A DNA stretch of 64,000 nucleotides. Source: Desertivirga brevis. GTDB taxonomy: Bacteria > Bacteroidota > Bacteroidia > Sphingobacteriales > Sphingobacteriaceae. The notes under the pieces are model-generated. The model did no database searches. It was given only the letters and a program-made list of their open reading frames with translations, and was not told the DNA's origin. The translations under genes were made by a program, and so were the position numbers. The stretch is taken from NCBI RefSeq assembly GCF_017355835.1, contig NZ_JAFEWF010000002.1, forward strand, positions 310,001 through 374,000. Reading direction: 5' to 3'. Of the stretch, positions 27,124 to 35,669 are shown one piece after another. The number at the start of each line of letters is the position of its first letter. Position 1 is the stretch's first letter.

Positions 27124-27197
27124 GGAGTGGTAGTTCAGCTGGTTAGAATACATGCCTGTCACGCATGGGGTCGCGGGTTCGAGTCCCGTCCATTCCG
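27124..27197 (+). tRNA. tRNA-Asp (GTC), copy 1
   Basis: The 74-nt cloverleaf has a 7-bp acceptor stem (GGAGTGG with CCATTCC), anticodon stem CATGC/GCATG with loop CTGTCAC (anticodon GTC) and a T arm with GGTTCGAGTCC. The discriminator is G and CCA is not fully encoded, as is usual in this phylum. It is identical to the copy at 28014. A short hairpin and T-run at 27203-27234 look like its terminator. Confidence 0.97.
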
Positions 27198-27202
27198 CAA
27201 AG

Positions 27203-27234
27203 CCTCTTAGAGAAATCTGAGGGGTTTTTTTTTG
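27203..27234 (+). terminator. Terminator after tRNA-Asp copy 1
   Basis: CCTC and AGA pair with TCT and GAGG around a GAAA loop (27203-27222), followed by GG and a run of nine T residues. Confidence 0.7.
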
Positions 27235-27255
27235 TGGTCTAAATTTAGAGGCACT

Positions 27256-27285
27256 AAAAAAGGGTTGAATTTATTATCCAACCCT
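27256..27285 (-). terminator. Terminator of the PEGA-like lipoprotein gene
   Basis: On the minus strand AGGGTTG and CAACCCT (27279-27285 and 27261-27267) pair across an 11-nt loop, followed by a T-run (27256-27260). It lies 25 nt past the stop codon. Confidence 0.7.
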
Positions 27286-27309
27286 CTTCTTTGAAAATAG
27301 TACTTCTTG

Positions 27310-27804
27310 TTAATTAATTTTAACTAGTTTGTCTTTCAAATTTACCGGAACTTCATTAAGTCCCAGAATTCTCAATTCGCTTTGAGGATTTCCTACCACC
27401 GCTCCGGAAAGGGTTTCGTTCAATTCCTTTGTTTCAAGCCTGTACATTGCTCCCGTAGCAGGATCCACTATTAAAAATCCAATCAGGCCTCCAAATAAAA
27501 TGTTTCCCCAATACCAACCGTTTAGTTTACTGCTTACCGGTATTATTTTTTCCGAATATCCCGGAGCAGAAAACTTGATCTGGTATTGAGCTCTTGAAAA
27601 AAATCCTGCGCCTGATTTTAAGTTTGTAACCGCTGGTGTTTGCCCTTTATAAACTAAGTTACCCCATTTATCAGTTATAGTAATACTCGCATTAGTAGGT
27701 GTCGAGTTTACAGTTAAAGGATAGTTACTTCTGGAGACGATGGACGCGCAACTCATGGAAAATACAGTAGTTGCGATCAAGGAATAGGTTAAGATCTTCT
27801 TCAT
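27310..27804 (-). CDS. Lipoprotein with PEGA-like domain
   Basis: The start at 27804 (MKKILTYSLIATTVFSMSC, lipid Cys at 19) is preferred over an extra Met one codon upstream. The 164-residue protein has a PEGA-like beta segment (about 27-90), with LTVNSTPTNASITITDKWG and YQIKFSAPGYSEKIIPV. A hydrophobic stretch WGNILFGGLIGFLIVDPATGAMY follows (about 100-123); it is common in Bacteroidota lipoproteins of this type. It probably sits in the outer membrane. It is oriented opposite to, and lies between, two identical tRNA-Asp genes. Its function is unknown. Confidence 0.8.
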   Translation of the reverse strand: MKKILTYSLIATTVFSMSCASIVSRSNYPLTVNSTPTNASITITDKWGNLVYKGQTPAVTNLKSGAGFFSRAQYQIKFSAPGYSEKIIPVSSKLNGWYWGNILFGGLIGFLIVDPATGAMYRLETKELNETLSGAVVGNPQSELRILGLNEVPVNLKDKLVKIN

Positions 27805-28013
27805 CATGACAATTGTAATAAGATTAAAATTCGCACAGATTTAATTGGGAGCAATTTTACAACTTTTGTGTTCATTTTGCAATGATTATTAAAATGGGGA
27901 CGATCATATTTGCTTGATCTGTAATTTCTTGTGTGCTTTGATGTAAAAATCTTGAATTTCTGTTTTGACATATCATTTAAAAAACTCATATTTGCACACC
28001 CGAAAGGGAGAAC

Positions 28014-28087
28014 GGAGTGGTAGTTCAGCTGGTTAGAATACATGCCTGTCACGCATGGGGTCGCGGGTTCGAGTCCCGTCCATTCCG
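28014..28087 (+). tRNA. tRNA-Asp (GTC), copy 2
   Basis: It is identical over all 74 nt to the copy at 27124-27197, as are the 6 nt before it (GAGAAC). The promoter elements TTGACA and TATTTG are conserved but the spacer differs. The spacing of the two copies is 890 bp, and a lipoprotein gene lies between them on the other strand. Confidence 0.97.
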
Positions 28088-28097
28088 CAGAAATTTG

Positions 28098-28128
28098 AAG
28101 CCTTGCAAGATTTGCAGGGCTTTCTTGT
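28098..28128 (+). terminator. Terminator after tRNA-Asp copy 2
   Basis: AGCCTTGCAA pairs imperfectly with TTTGCAGGGCT (28099-28121) and is followed by TTCTTGTTTTT. Its position just after the tRNA supports the call. Confidence 0.55.
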
Positions 28129-28334
28129 TTTTATTCCAAAAATTCTTCGTATCTATCTGATTTTCTTTATTTTTGCAGCCGTATGATGAGCTGGATTTGT
28201 TCGGTGTTTTAGCTCACAACCTCAGCCTTTTAATCATTTAGTGATGGTGAGGAAGACATATTCAAAGCTATTTGGCGTGGTTAGATCTGTGCAGAAGCTT
28301 TAAGGTAATTTTGAACTATTTGTCGACTTGATAC

Positions 28335-28544
28335 ATGAAAATAATTTTATTCAATCTGATTTTTGGACTTGCTGTTCTTGAAGTTTCTGTTGATGTGGTG
28401 AACCGCGTTCTTAATACTCAATACGAGATTATTCATAAGGATAGTATAAGAAGGCTACTTTACAACATTGGGATTCCGGTAGAGATACTGATGTTTATAA
28501 TAAATGCAGCTGTTTATATGAAAACAGGTAAACCCTTATTCTAG
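28335..28544 (+). CDS. Small predicted membrane protein
   Basis: I do not recognise this 69-residue frame. It has two hydrophobic segments (about 3-21 and 46-62) separated by a charged loop with HKDSIRRLL, and a short C-terminal tail. A possible -7 box TATTTTTG at 28168-28175 would give a leader of about 150 nt. The region around it is otherwise gene-poor. The codon pattern and charge distribution are compatible with a real two-helix protein, but the evidence is weak. Confidence 0.4.
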   Translation: MKIILFNLIFGLAVLEVSVDVVNRVLNTQYEIIHKDSIRRLLYNIGIPVEILMFIINAAVYMKTGKPLF

Positions 28545-29056
28545 ATAAATCATTTTAAAAGCTCTTGTTCCAGGGGATGAGAGCTATCCCTTCATATTTT
28601 TTTGCTTATTGCAAATCTCTTGTAATTCTACCTCCTGTTTCTAGATCCTAAAGTATTTACGCCGGCCTTGTAGTGGCCTTACAGCGAGTTTATACCCACC
28701 TTATAGCGATAATATTGTATGCCTTGCTCATACATCACTCATGGATACCTCAGTAATAAGTTAACTATACTGCTTGAATAAAGAGAGTTTGATAGCTGTA
28801 AAAGCTTACTTTTTCGAACAATGACTGCACAAGGTAGCTCCAAAGTACCTTAAATATTCTTTAGTATTCTTGGATATATGAAGGATTACTTTAAAATTCG
28901 CCCTTGTCTGTTCTTTATAAAAATTCTAAAATCCTTTCATCTAAAACTAAACTCTCGTTTAGAAGTATAAATTAGGATTGTTATTTTTTGCGATGACACA
29001 CATCATTCTTTAAAGTTGCCAATGGTACTAATTTGGCACCATAATTTAATAAGCAA
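28545..29056. other. 512-bp intergenic region before pta
   Basis: No credible gene is visible on either strand. A 6-bp hairpin (28560-28565 with 28580-28585) may end the preceding small gene. Around 28665-28710 the units CCTTxxAGCGA recur, as in decayed repeats. The right end holds an inverted repeat 18 nt upstream of pta. The sequence may be the remnant of a lost gene. Confidence 0.5.
29017..29038. promoter_or_regulatory. Inverted repeat in pta promoter region
   Basis: TGCCAA and TTGGCA are separated by 10 nt and end 18 nt before the pta ATG. The spacer includes TACTAA, close to a -7 box. The size fits a dimeric repressor or activator site; the factor is unknown. Confidence 0.35.
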
Positions 29057-31147
29057 ATGACTAAAACCGTTTTTGTAGCAACAGCCGAGCCTTATAGTGG
29101 AAAATCGATCGTTGTATTAGGCCTTATTAATATGTTATTGGGTAAGGCAAGAAAAATTGGATATTTCAAGCCTATCATAAATTACCATCCTACGGAAAAG
29201 AAGGATGTTCATGTTCAAACAGTACTCCAGCATTTTGGCCTTCCTGTTAACTACGAGGATATTTATGCATTTACCCGTTCGGAAGTTTTGCATCATATAG
29301 AGAACGACTCCCAGGGTGAAATGATCGACGTGATTATCAGCAAATACAAGCAGCTGGAAGAAACCTATGATTTTACCGTTATTGAGGGTAGCGATTTTGT
29401 GGGGGAAGGTGCGGCTTTTGAGTTTGAAGCAAACGTTTCTATCGCTAAGAACTTAAGTGCTCCGGTTATCGTAGTTGTTACAGGTAAAGGAAAAACTACA
29501 GCACAAATTATTAATTCAGCATTAACGCTTCATAAAAACTTCGAATCACGTGAGGTGCAGGTGTTGGCTACCATTGTAAACAAAGTTAAACCTGAACAGC
29601 TGGAGGACGTAAAGGAGCTTTTGAATTCGCAGTTGGAGGAGGGTTCCATCCTGGCTGTAATTCCTGAAAATAAAAGCCTTGAGAATCCTACAATGAAGGA
29701 AATTCATGACAGTCTTGGCGGGAAGCTTTTATTTGGTGAGGAGAATTTGCCCAACCAGGTAGATAACTTTATTACAGGTGCAATGCATGTCCCTAATTTT
29801 CTTAATCACTTGAAAGAAAATGTGCTGATTGTAACGCCCGGAGACAGGGGAGATATTGTTATTGGTTCATTGCAGGCCAACTTATCCACCAGTTATCCGA
29901 AGGTGGCGGGTATTGTGCTTACTGCCGGATCAATGCCAGAGGAACCAATTATCCGACTGATCGAAGGACTTCAAACAGTAGTACCAATAATTTCTGTTCC
30001 AACCGGTACATTCCAAACTATCACTGAAATCGCCGCTATTAAACCCCGGATCTCCCCGGATAATACCAAGAAAATACAGCTGGCACTTGATATTTTCGAT
30101 AAGTACCTGGATGTAGAGGCACTTAACCAGAGGATCATCACTTTTGAACCTGAAGGAATAACTCCTCATATGTTCCAGTATCAGCTTACCAAGTGGGCTA
30201 AGAGCCAGTCGAGGCACATTGTCTTACCTGAGGGGCATGATGAACGTGTTTTGAAAGCTGCAGCTCGTTTAGTAGCTCAAGAAGTTTGTAAGATAACCCT
30301 GCTTGGAAAACCTGCTGAAATAGCAGCTTCCATTAAGCGTTTAGGACTTACTATAGATCCCAATAAGATTAGCATTATAGACCCCGCAAATTCAGAGTAT
30401 TACGACGATTTTGTGGAAACCCTTTATGAGCTCCGCAAAACTAAAAACGTGAATATGGAAATGGCCAGGGATATGATGACAGATGTTTCATATTTCGGTA
30501 CAATGATGGTCTACAAAGGAATTGCAGACGGAATGGTTTCGGGTGCAGTAAATACTACCCAACATACTATCCGCCCGGCTTTGCAATTTGTGAAGACCAA
30601 GCCGGGCATTTCTACAGTGTCCTCTGTATTTTTCATGTGTCTTCCTGATAGGGTATCAGTGTTCGGTGATTGTGCAGTTAACCCTAACCCTACTGCAGAA
30701 CAACTAGCAGAAATAGCGATATCATCGGCTGAAACAAGTCAAAAATTTGGAATAGAACCAAGGATTGCCATGCTTTCATACTCTTCAGGTACTTCTGGAG
30801 TAGGAGAGGACGTAGATAAAGTTCGCAAAGCCACTGAAATTATCAAAGCGACCCGTCCTGATCTAAAAGTTGAAGGTCCTATTCAGTACGATGCCGCTGT
30901 TGATCCTGTTGTAGGTAAACAGAAACTTCCGAATTCTGAGGTTGCCGGACAAGCAAGTGTGCTTATATTCCCTGACTTAAATACTGGTAATAATACTTAT
31001 AAAGCGGTTCAAAGGGAAACAGGTGCTCTGGCCATTGGTCCTATGCTTCAGGGACTGAATAAACCAGTGAACGATTTAAGTCGCGGATGTACTGTTGATG
31101 ATATCTTCAACACTGTGATCATTACTGCTATACAAGCACAAGAGTAA
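29057..31147 (+). CDS. pta: Phosphate acetyltransferase, long form
   Basis: The 696-residue enzyme converts acetyl-CoA and phosphate to acetyl-phosphate and CoA. It has the three-part long form: an N-terminal P-loop NTPase-like domain (about 1-210, with EPYSGKSIVVLG), a DRTGG domain (about 215-325, with TPGDRGDIVIGS) and the catalytic PTA_PTB domain (about 370-690, with LPEGHDERVLKAAARL, GMVSGAVNTTQHTIRPALQ and SYSSGTSGVGEDVDKV). The N-terminal extension is regulatory in enterobacterial homologues. It is followed after 28 nt by ackA, completing the acetate/ATP pathway. Confidence 0.96.
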   Translation: MTKTVFVATAEPYSGKSIVVLGLINMLLGKARKIGYFKPIINYHPTEKKDVHVQTVLQHFGLPVNYEDIYAFTRSEVLHHIENDSQGEMIDVIISKYKQLEETYDFTVIEGSDFVGEGAAFEFEANVSIAKNLSAPVIVVVTGKGKTTAQIINSALTLHKNFESREVQVLATIVNKVKPEQLEDVKELLNSQLEEGSILAVIPENKSLENPTMKEIHDSLGGKLLFGEENLPNQVDNFITGAMHVPNFLNHLKENVLIVTPGDRGDIVIGSLQANLSTSYPKVAGIVLTAGSMPEEPIIRLIEGLQTVVPIISVPTGTFQTITEIAAIKPRISPDNTKKIQLALDIFDKYLDVEALNQRIITFEPEGITPHMFQYQLTKWAKSQSRHIVLPEGHDERVLKAAARLVAQEVCKITLLGKPAEIAASIKRLGLTIDPNKISIIDPANSEYYDDFVETLYELRKTKNVNMEMARDMMTDVSYFGTMMVYKGIADGMVSGAVNTTQHTIRPALQFVKTKPGISTVSSVFFMCLPDRVSVFGDCAVNPNPTAEQLAEIAISSAETSQKFGIEPRIAMLSYSSGTSGVGEDVDKVRKATEIIKATRPDLKVEGPIQYDAAVDPVVGKQKLPNSEVAGQASVLIFPDLNTGNNTYKAVQRETGALAIGPMLQGLNKPVNDLSRGCTVDDIFNTVIITAIQAQE

Positions 31148-31175
31148 GTTTTTAATTTAAATATCGATTTTAAAC

Positions 31176-32390
31176 ATGAACATTTTCGTTGTTAACTGCG
31201 GCAGCAGTTCTATAAAATATCAATTCTTCAAGTGGCCACATCAAAGTCCTATTTGTAGCGGCCTGGTTGAACGCATCGGTCTTGAGAATTCAATTATTAC
31301 TCATAAGGTGTATCAGGACGGAACCGAGAAGGTGATTGAACGTGTGTTGGAGTACGCTGACCACGAAATGGGTATGAAGGAAGTGGGTAAGTTACTCACT
31401 GAACCGGGAATTGGAGTAATTCAGAATCCAGAGGAGATAGAGTCTGTAGGACATCGTATTGTTCACGGTGGAGAAAGTTTTTCTAAAACAACGGTGATTA
31501 CACCAGGTGTAAAGGAGGAAATTAAACGCCTTTCAACGTTAGCACCGCTACACAATCCGGGGCACTATATTGGTATCACAGTTTCAGAAAAAATCTTTAC
31601 CAAAGCAACCCAGATAGCTGTTTTTGATACGGCATTTCATCAAACTATGCCTGAGAAGGCTTTCCGTTATGCGCTTCCTGAATCTCTTTATACAGAGAAT
31701 AGTATCCGTGTTTATGGTTTCCATGGCACCAGTCATAAATATGTGACAGGCCAGGCATTAAGCTATCTCGATAATCCTAATGCAAAAATCATCACTGTCC
31801 ATCTCGGGAATGGCTGCAGTATGGCTGCGGTCAATGCCGGTGTGTGTGTTGATACAAGTATGGGACTAACTCCTCTTGATGGCTTGATAATGGGAACACG
31901 TACAGGTTCAATTGATGCCTCAGTAGTATTTCATATGGTATCTCAATTGGGATATGATATTGAACAAGTGAATACTTTATTCAATAAACGCAGTGGAATG
32001 CTTGGTTTGACCGGGTTTAGCGATATGCGGGATATTTTAAAGGCTATAGATGCAGGTGATAAAAACGCGAAGCTGGCCTATGATATGTATGCTTACCGTA
32101 TTAAGAAGTTTATTGGCTCTTATGCCGCGGCATTAAATGGCCTTGATGCAATTGTGTTTACGGCTGGTGTGGGTGAAAACGACGCTGCACTCCGTGAAAT
32201 GGTGTGTACAGATATGGGCTTCTTTGGGATCACGATCGATGTAGAGAAGAACAAGGTGCGCTCAAAAGAAAACAGGGAAATCAATCTTCCTGAAGGAAAA
32301 GTTAAAGTATTAATTATTCCAACCAATGAAGAGTTGGAAATTGCCAAAGAATGCTTTGAGCTAATTGAGACGAAGGAAACTATAGCCTGA
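31176..32390 (+). CDS. ackA: Acetate kinase
   Basis: The 404-residue enzyme of the ASKHA fold transfers phosphate between acetyl-phosphate and ADP, giving acetate and ATP. Visible motifs are VNCGSSSIKYQF (N-terminal phosphate loop), GHRIVHGGE (catalytic region, about 92-100), FDTAFHQTMPE (with the catalytic Asp, about 150-160), HLGNGCS and GTRTGSIDAS (about 236-245), and FTAGVGEND near the C-terminus. The length is typical. It forms an operon with pta and is followed by an 89-nt gap before a LytS-type kinase. Confidence 0.97.
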   Translation: MNIFVVNCGSSSIKYQFFKWPHQSPICSGLVERIGLENSIITHKVYQDGTEKVIERVLEYADHEMGMKEVGKLLTEPGIGVIQNPEEIESVGHRIVHGGESFSKTTVITPGVKEEIKRLSTLAPLHNPGHYIGITVSEKIFTKATQIAVFDTAFHQTMPEKAFRYALPESLYTENSIRVYGFHGTSHKYVTGQALSYLDNPNAKIITVHLGNGCSMAAVNAGVCVDTSMGLTPLDGLIMGTRTGSIDASVVFHMVSQLGYDIEQVNTLFNKRSGMLGLTGFSDMRDILKAIDAGDKNAKLAYDMYAYRIKKFIGSYAAALNGLDAIVFTAGVGENDAALREMVCTDMGFFGITIDVEKNKVRSKENREINLPEGKVKVLIIPTNEELEIAKECFELIETKETIA

Positions 32391-32466
32391 TCGGCAATAT
32401 AAGTTGCATTGGCAGATAAAAAGGAAGAGTTTGTCTAATACTACTCTTAATCTTTCACGATTGAAC

Positions 32467-32474
32467 TATTTTTG
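32467..32474 (+). promoter_or_regulatory. -7 promoter element of the LytS-type kinase
   Basis: TATTTTTG matches the Bacteroidota -7 consensus and ends 5 nt before the chosen ATG at 32480, so the transcript would be leaderless or nearly so. Confidence 0.45.
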
Positions 32475-32479
32475 TGAAG

Positions 32480-33490
32480 ATGAGTAGAATTAGGCAAATT
32501 TTCCTTCATGCAATAGTCTGGCTAGTGCTCCTGCTGTTTTTCGTGTTTGTAAGTAGCAGGTCTGGATCGGTTAGCGAAGCTTTCGTTATCTTCGTCTATT
32601 TCGGCCTTTGTAATATTGCCATTTTCTATGTTAACTACCTTTACCTGCTTCCCCGGTACCTTAATTCTCGTGAATATCTTGCTTGTGCCGCTAGTATAAT
32701 AGGCTTGATCCTTGTTTCAGGTCTTCTGAAGTACGGGCTGGCCAACGTTTTTAGTGATACAATACTTGTGAGAGGTCAAACAAGTGGAGCTATCGGTTTC
32801 AGGGATTATTATATAGCTTCCGTTTTTACAAGTACTTTTTTCATTTTTACAAGTACCGCATTAAAGTTCAGTACAGATTGGTTTGTAAATGAAAAGGTTA
32901 AACGAAGCCTTGAAAAAGAGAAGCTAGCAGCAGAGCTTGCCTTTCTAAAATCCCAGATAAATCCTCATTTCCTTTTTAATTCTTTAAATAATATTTATTC
33001 ATTGGCTTATCAGCGCTCAGAGAAAACGCCGGAAGCTGTTTTGAAGCTTTCTGAGATTATGCGTTATATGCTTCAAGAAAGTAATGAGGTGAGGGTGGAT
33101 TTGTCACGAGAGCTAAGATACCTTGATAATTATATCGAGCTTCAGAAGTTGAGATTTAAGAATGATGCTTATGTAAAGGTGACTGTTGAAGGTGATGATC
33201 AGGATAAGAAGATCGCTCCTTTGATACTGATAGCATTTGTTGAAAATGCCTTTAAACATGGAGTAGCTTCAGATCCTCTCCATCCGATCATTATTGAAGT
33301 AAAGATTGCTAAAGATAGATTGAACTTTAGTGTAATGAACCGGAAGAGTTCGCATAACAAAGATCTAACCAGTGGTATTGGCTTGAGTAATGTTAAGAGG
33401 CGTCTTGATCTTCTTTACCCGGAAAGGTATTATTTGAATATTACGGATAGGGAAGTTACCTATTGTAGTGAATTATCTTTAGTTTTATAA
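32480..33490 (+). CDS. LytS/YehU-type sensor histidine kinase
   Basis: The frame is open from a GTG at 32474, but that codon is the end of a -7 box; the ATG at 32480 (MSRIRQIFLH) is the likely start, giving 336 residues. Four transmembrane helices (about 8-26, 34-54, 66-86 and 112-130) are followed by a short linker. The His_kinase domain carries SQINPHFLFNSLNNIYSLAY, with the phospho-acceptor His at about 168. The ATPase part has LILIAFVENAFKHG and SGIGLSNVKRRLDLLYP. It is the partner of the LytTR regulator that follows after 1 nt. The signal is unknown. Confidence 0.92.
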   Translation: MSRIRQIFLHAIVWLVLLLFFVFVSSRSGSVSEAFVIFVYFGLCNIAIFYVNYLYLLPRYLNSREYLACAASIIGLILVSGLLKYGLANVFSDTILVRGQTSGAIGFRDYYIASVFTSTFFIFTSTALKFSTDWFVNEKVKRSLEKEKLAAELAFLKSQINPHFLFNSLNNIYSLAYQRSEKTPEAVLKLSEIMRYMLQESNEVRVDLSRELRYLDNYIELQKLRFKNDAYVKVTVEGDDQDKKIAPLILIAFVENAFKHGVASDPLHPIIIEVKIAKDRLNFSVMNRKSSHNKDLTSGIGLSNVKRRLDLLYPERYYLNITDREVTYCSELSLVL

Positions 33491-33491
33491 A

Positions 33492-34217
33492 ATGATACGC
33501 TGCCTTGTCGTTGATGATGAACCTCTGGCTCTCGATATCCTTGTAGATTATATCGATAAGGTGCCTTTTCTTCAGCTTATTAGATCTACCACAAGCGCAT
33601 TTGAAGCTCTTTCTATAGTACAGCAGGATCAGGTGGATCTCGTGTTCCTCGATGTTCAGATGCCAGAACTTACGGGTATTCAGTTTCTGAAGATCCTTAA
33701 CGGGAAATGTAAAGTGATCCTAACGACAGCTTACTCACAGTACGCCTTAGATGGATATGAGCTGGATATCTGCGATTATTTATTAAAGCCGATAGCCTTT
33801 GATCGCTTTTACAAAGCTGTTAGTAAAGTTCAGGCCCAGATTTTGGTTCAGCAGCCTGTAGTCACTCCACCTGTTGCTGAAAAAGTGGTGAGTCAGTCGC
33901 CGGACTTTATATTTGTAAAAACTGAGCATAGGATTCAAAAGATATATATTAATGATATCTTATATATCGAGGGATTGAAAGACTATATATCCATTTTTAC
34001 CCATGCTGAACGTATCATTACATTACAGCACATGAAAAAAATGGAAGAGGTTTTGCCCTCAGGCCGATTTGCTCGTGTTCACAAATCCTATATTGTTTCT
34101 ATCGACAAGATTGAAAGCATAGAAAGAAGCAGAATTCAGATCGCGGAAAAGGTTATACCGATTGGCGACACCTATCGTGATAGTTTTTTTAAGCAGATCG
34201 AGGATAAGAATATTTAG
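33492..34217 (+). CDS. LytTR-family response regulator
   Basis: The 241-residue regulator has a receiver domain (about 1-120): acidic pair in VVDDEPLAL, phospho-acceptor Asp in LVFLDVQMPELTG (about 54), Lys in DYLLKPIAF. A LytTR DNA-binding domain follows (about 138-235; ILYIEGLKDYISIF and RFARVHKSYIVSIDKI). It pairs with the LytS-type kinase immediately upstream. Proximity to pta-ackA suggests a link to overflow metabolism, but this is only positional. The stop codon lies 1 nt from that of the convergent plsC gene, with no obvious terminator. Confidence 0.94.
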   Translation: MIRCLVVDDEPLALDILVDYIDKVPFLQLIRSTTSAFEALSIVQQDQVDLVFLDVQMPELTGIQFLKILNGKCKVILTTAYSQYALDGYELDICDYLLKPIAFDRFYKAVSKVQAQILVQQPVVTPPVAEKVVSQSPDFIFVKTEHRIQKIYINDILYIEGLKDYISIFTHAERIITLQHMKKMEEVLPSGRFARVHKSYIVSIDKIESIERSRIQIAEKVIPIGDTYRDSFFKQIEDKNI

Positions 34218-34218
34218 G

Positions 34219-34956
34219 CTAGGCACCATTTACCTTTCCCCTAATGAGGTTCTCCGCTGTTATAACTACTTCATCTACCGATTTCCCTTTGGGTTCGATC
34301 GGCTCAAGTACCGTAAATTTAAGGTGTTCTCCAAAACTCAATGGATAATTGCCATACCGGACAAATTTCCATGCATTTTCAATCGCAATAGGAACTATTA
34401 ATGCATCCGGAACTTTCTTTAAAAGAGCAGCAACTCCACCTGTATTGAAAGATTTCACTTCTCCTGTTTTAGACCGGGTGCCTTCTGGAAAAATTACTGC
34501 CGACCATGTATTTTCCTTCATTCTTTGGCCCAATTTCATTAATTCCATAATAGACTGTTTTGCGTCTTTTCGGTCAATGTTTGCACCGCCGCCGTGAAGG
34601 AGATTAAAGGAAACACTTGGAATACCTTTGGTAAGCTCAATCTTTGAAATAAATTTAGCATGATACCTGCGCAAATACCAGATTAGTGGAGGTATATCAT
34701 GCATGCTTTGATGGTTGGCAACAAAAATGATGGAACGGTTAACAGGCAGATCATAAGAGTTTTTAAAGCTTACTCTTGTTCCCGCAAAATAAAAGGAGCT
34801 GACTAAAAAAAAATTTAAGATATCTACGCATTTCTTGTGCGCGGTGTAGCCTCCAACTTTCAGACAAAGCCATTGCAAGGGATGGAAGATCACTAAAGAA
34901 AGTCCGTAAACCAGATATTGTAATGGAGTAAAGATGTAGCCTAGTAATTTATTCAT
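34219..34956 (-). CDS. 1-acyl-sn-glycerol-3-phosphate acyltransferase (PlsC family)
   Basis: The 245-residue membrane-associated enzyme has the acyltransferase motifs in order: NHQSMHD (HX4D, catalytic His about 82), FISKIELTKGIPSVS (motif II region), FPEGTRSK (motif III, about 156-163) and a later VPIAIENAW (motif IV). A hydrophobic N-terminal segment (about 5-25) and another near 48-60 anchor it in the membrane. It adds the second acyl chain in phospholipid synthesis or a related lipid. Its start overlaps the GH16 gene by 4 nt, so it is coupled to it. Confidence 0.9.
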   Translation of the reverse strand: MNKLLGYIFTPLQYLVYGLSLVIFHPLQWLCLKVGGYTAHKKCVDILNFFLVSSFYFAGTRVSFKNSYDLPVNRSIIFVANHQSMHDIPPLIWYLRRYHAKFISKIELTKGIPSVSFNLLHGGGANIDRKDAKQSIMELMKLGQRMKENTWSAVIFPEGTRSKTGEVKSFNTGGVAALLKKVPDALIVPIAIENAWKFVRYGNYPLSFGEHLKFTVLEPIEPKGKSVDEVVITAENLIRGKVNGA

Positions 34957-35669
34957 TCCTTGTATGAATATATTTTAATATAATCAATTTCTATTGTTGC
35001 TGGCAAACTTGATTCATCAAGAGCCCCCGTCCAACTGTTAGTTTTTGATGCCCAAATATTAAACATCAGTTTCATTTCCGAGTGGGGAATATTGGTGTTT
35101 GTTCTATAAACCTCTTTTCCGTCAATTTCCCAGCAAATATAATCAGGTAACCATAAAATAGAATACTCGTGATAACTATTCGCGGCATCGAAATCTAATT
35201 GAACGGAGAACGGACTTTCAGTCTTGTTTACCCAGTGGTTAAAATGAATAAGGTTTGTTTCTTTTCCTGTAAACTCAATATCAATCTCTTCATGTGCTCT
35301 GCCTTTCGTATCATATAGGAAAAAACCAGAAATTATGCCGCTCCCTTTAGCTGGTTTCAGTCTTGCAACAAACTTTCCATATTTGAAACCTTTACGAGTC
35401 CGTATTTCCGCTCCTGAATACTGTTTTCCTTTTCGCGCTACAGAAGTGAGCTTAAGATGTAATCTTCCATCTCGGGCAAAAAGATTCCTTCCAGAAAAGT
35501 AAGCCAGATTATTTTCGAATGTATGCGAAGCTTTAGTCCAATGTTGTTTATCGAAGGTTTCGAAGTAGTCTTCAAAGTATAGTTGATCACTAACCATCCC
35601 CTGCGCGTAATCTTCCTGATGAAAAAGGATAGCCGGAGCTAGTAGAAACCATCTCCAGCCTTTTATCAT
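34953..35669 (-). CDS. Glycoside hydrolase family 16 protein
   Basis: The 238-residue protein has a signal peptide (about 1-22) and a single GH16 beta-sandwich. The catalytic motif ExDxE is in HEEIDIEFTG (about 111-120), with nucleophile and acid/base Glu both present. KYGKFVARLKPAKG, WLPDYICWEIDGKEVYRT and MKLMFNIWASKTNSW are further GH16 landmarks. The family cleaves beta-1,3/1,4-glucans, agar, carrageenan or similar; the substrate here is unknown. It sits between Nudix and plsC genes with 4-nt overlaps on both sides, an unusual context that is not a polysaccharide locus. Confidence 0.9.
   Translation of the reverse strand: MIKGWRWFLLAPAILFHQEDYAQGMVSDQLYFEDYFETFDKQHWTKASHTFENNLAYFSGRNLFARDGRLHLKLTSVARKGKQYSGAEIRTRKGFKYGKFVARLKPAKGSGIISGFFLYDTKGRAHEEIDIEFTGKETNLIHFNHWVNKTESPFSVQLDFDAANSYHEYSILWLPDYICWEIDGKEVYRTNTNIPHSEMKLMFNIWASKTNSWTGALDESSLPATIEIDYIKIYSYKE

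Noticed and set aside
27124..28087. Mobile element between the two tRNA-Asp copies
   Set aside because: The interval holds only a lipoprotein gene; no integrase, transposase or terminal repeats are present.
32474..32479. GTG start for the LytS-type kinase
   Set aside because: The GTG overlaps the end of the -7 promoter box; the ATG at 32480 is the better start.
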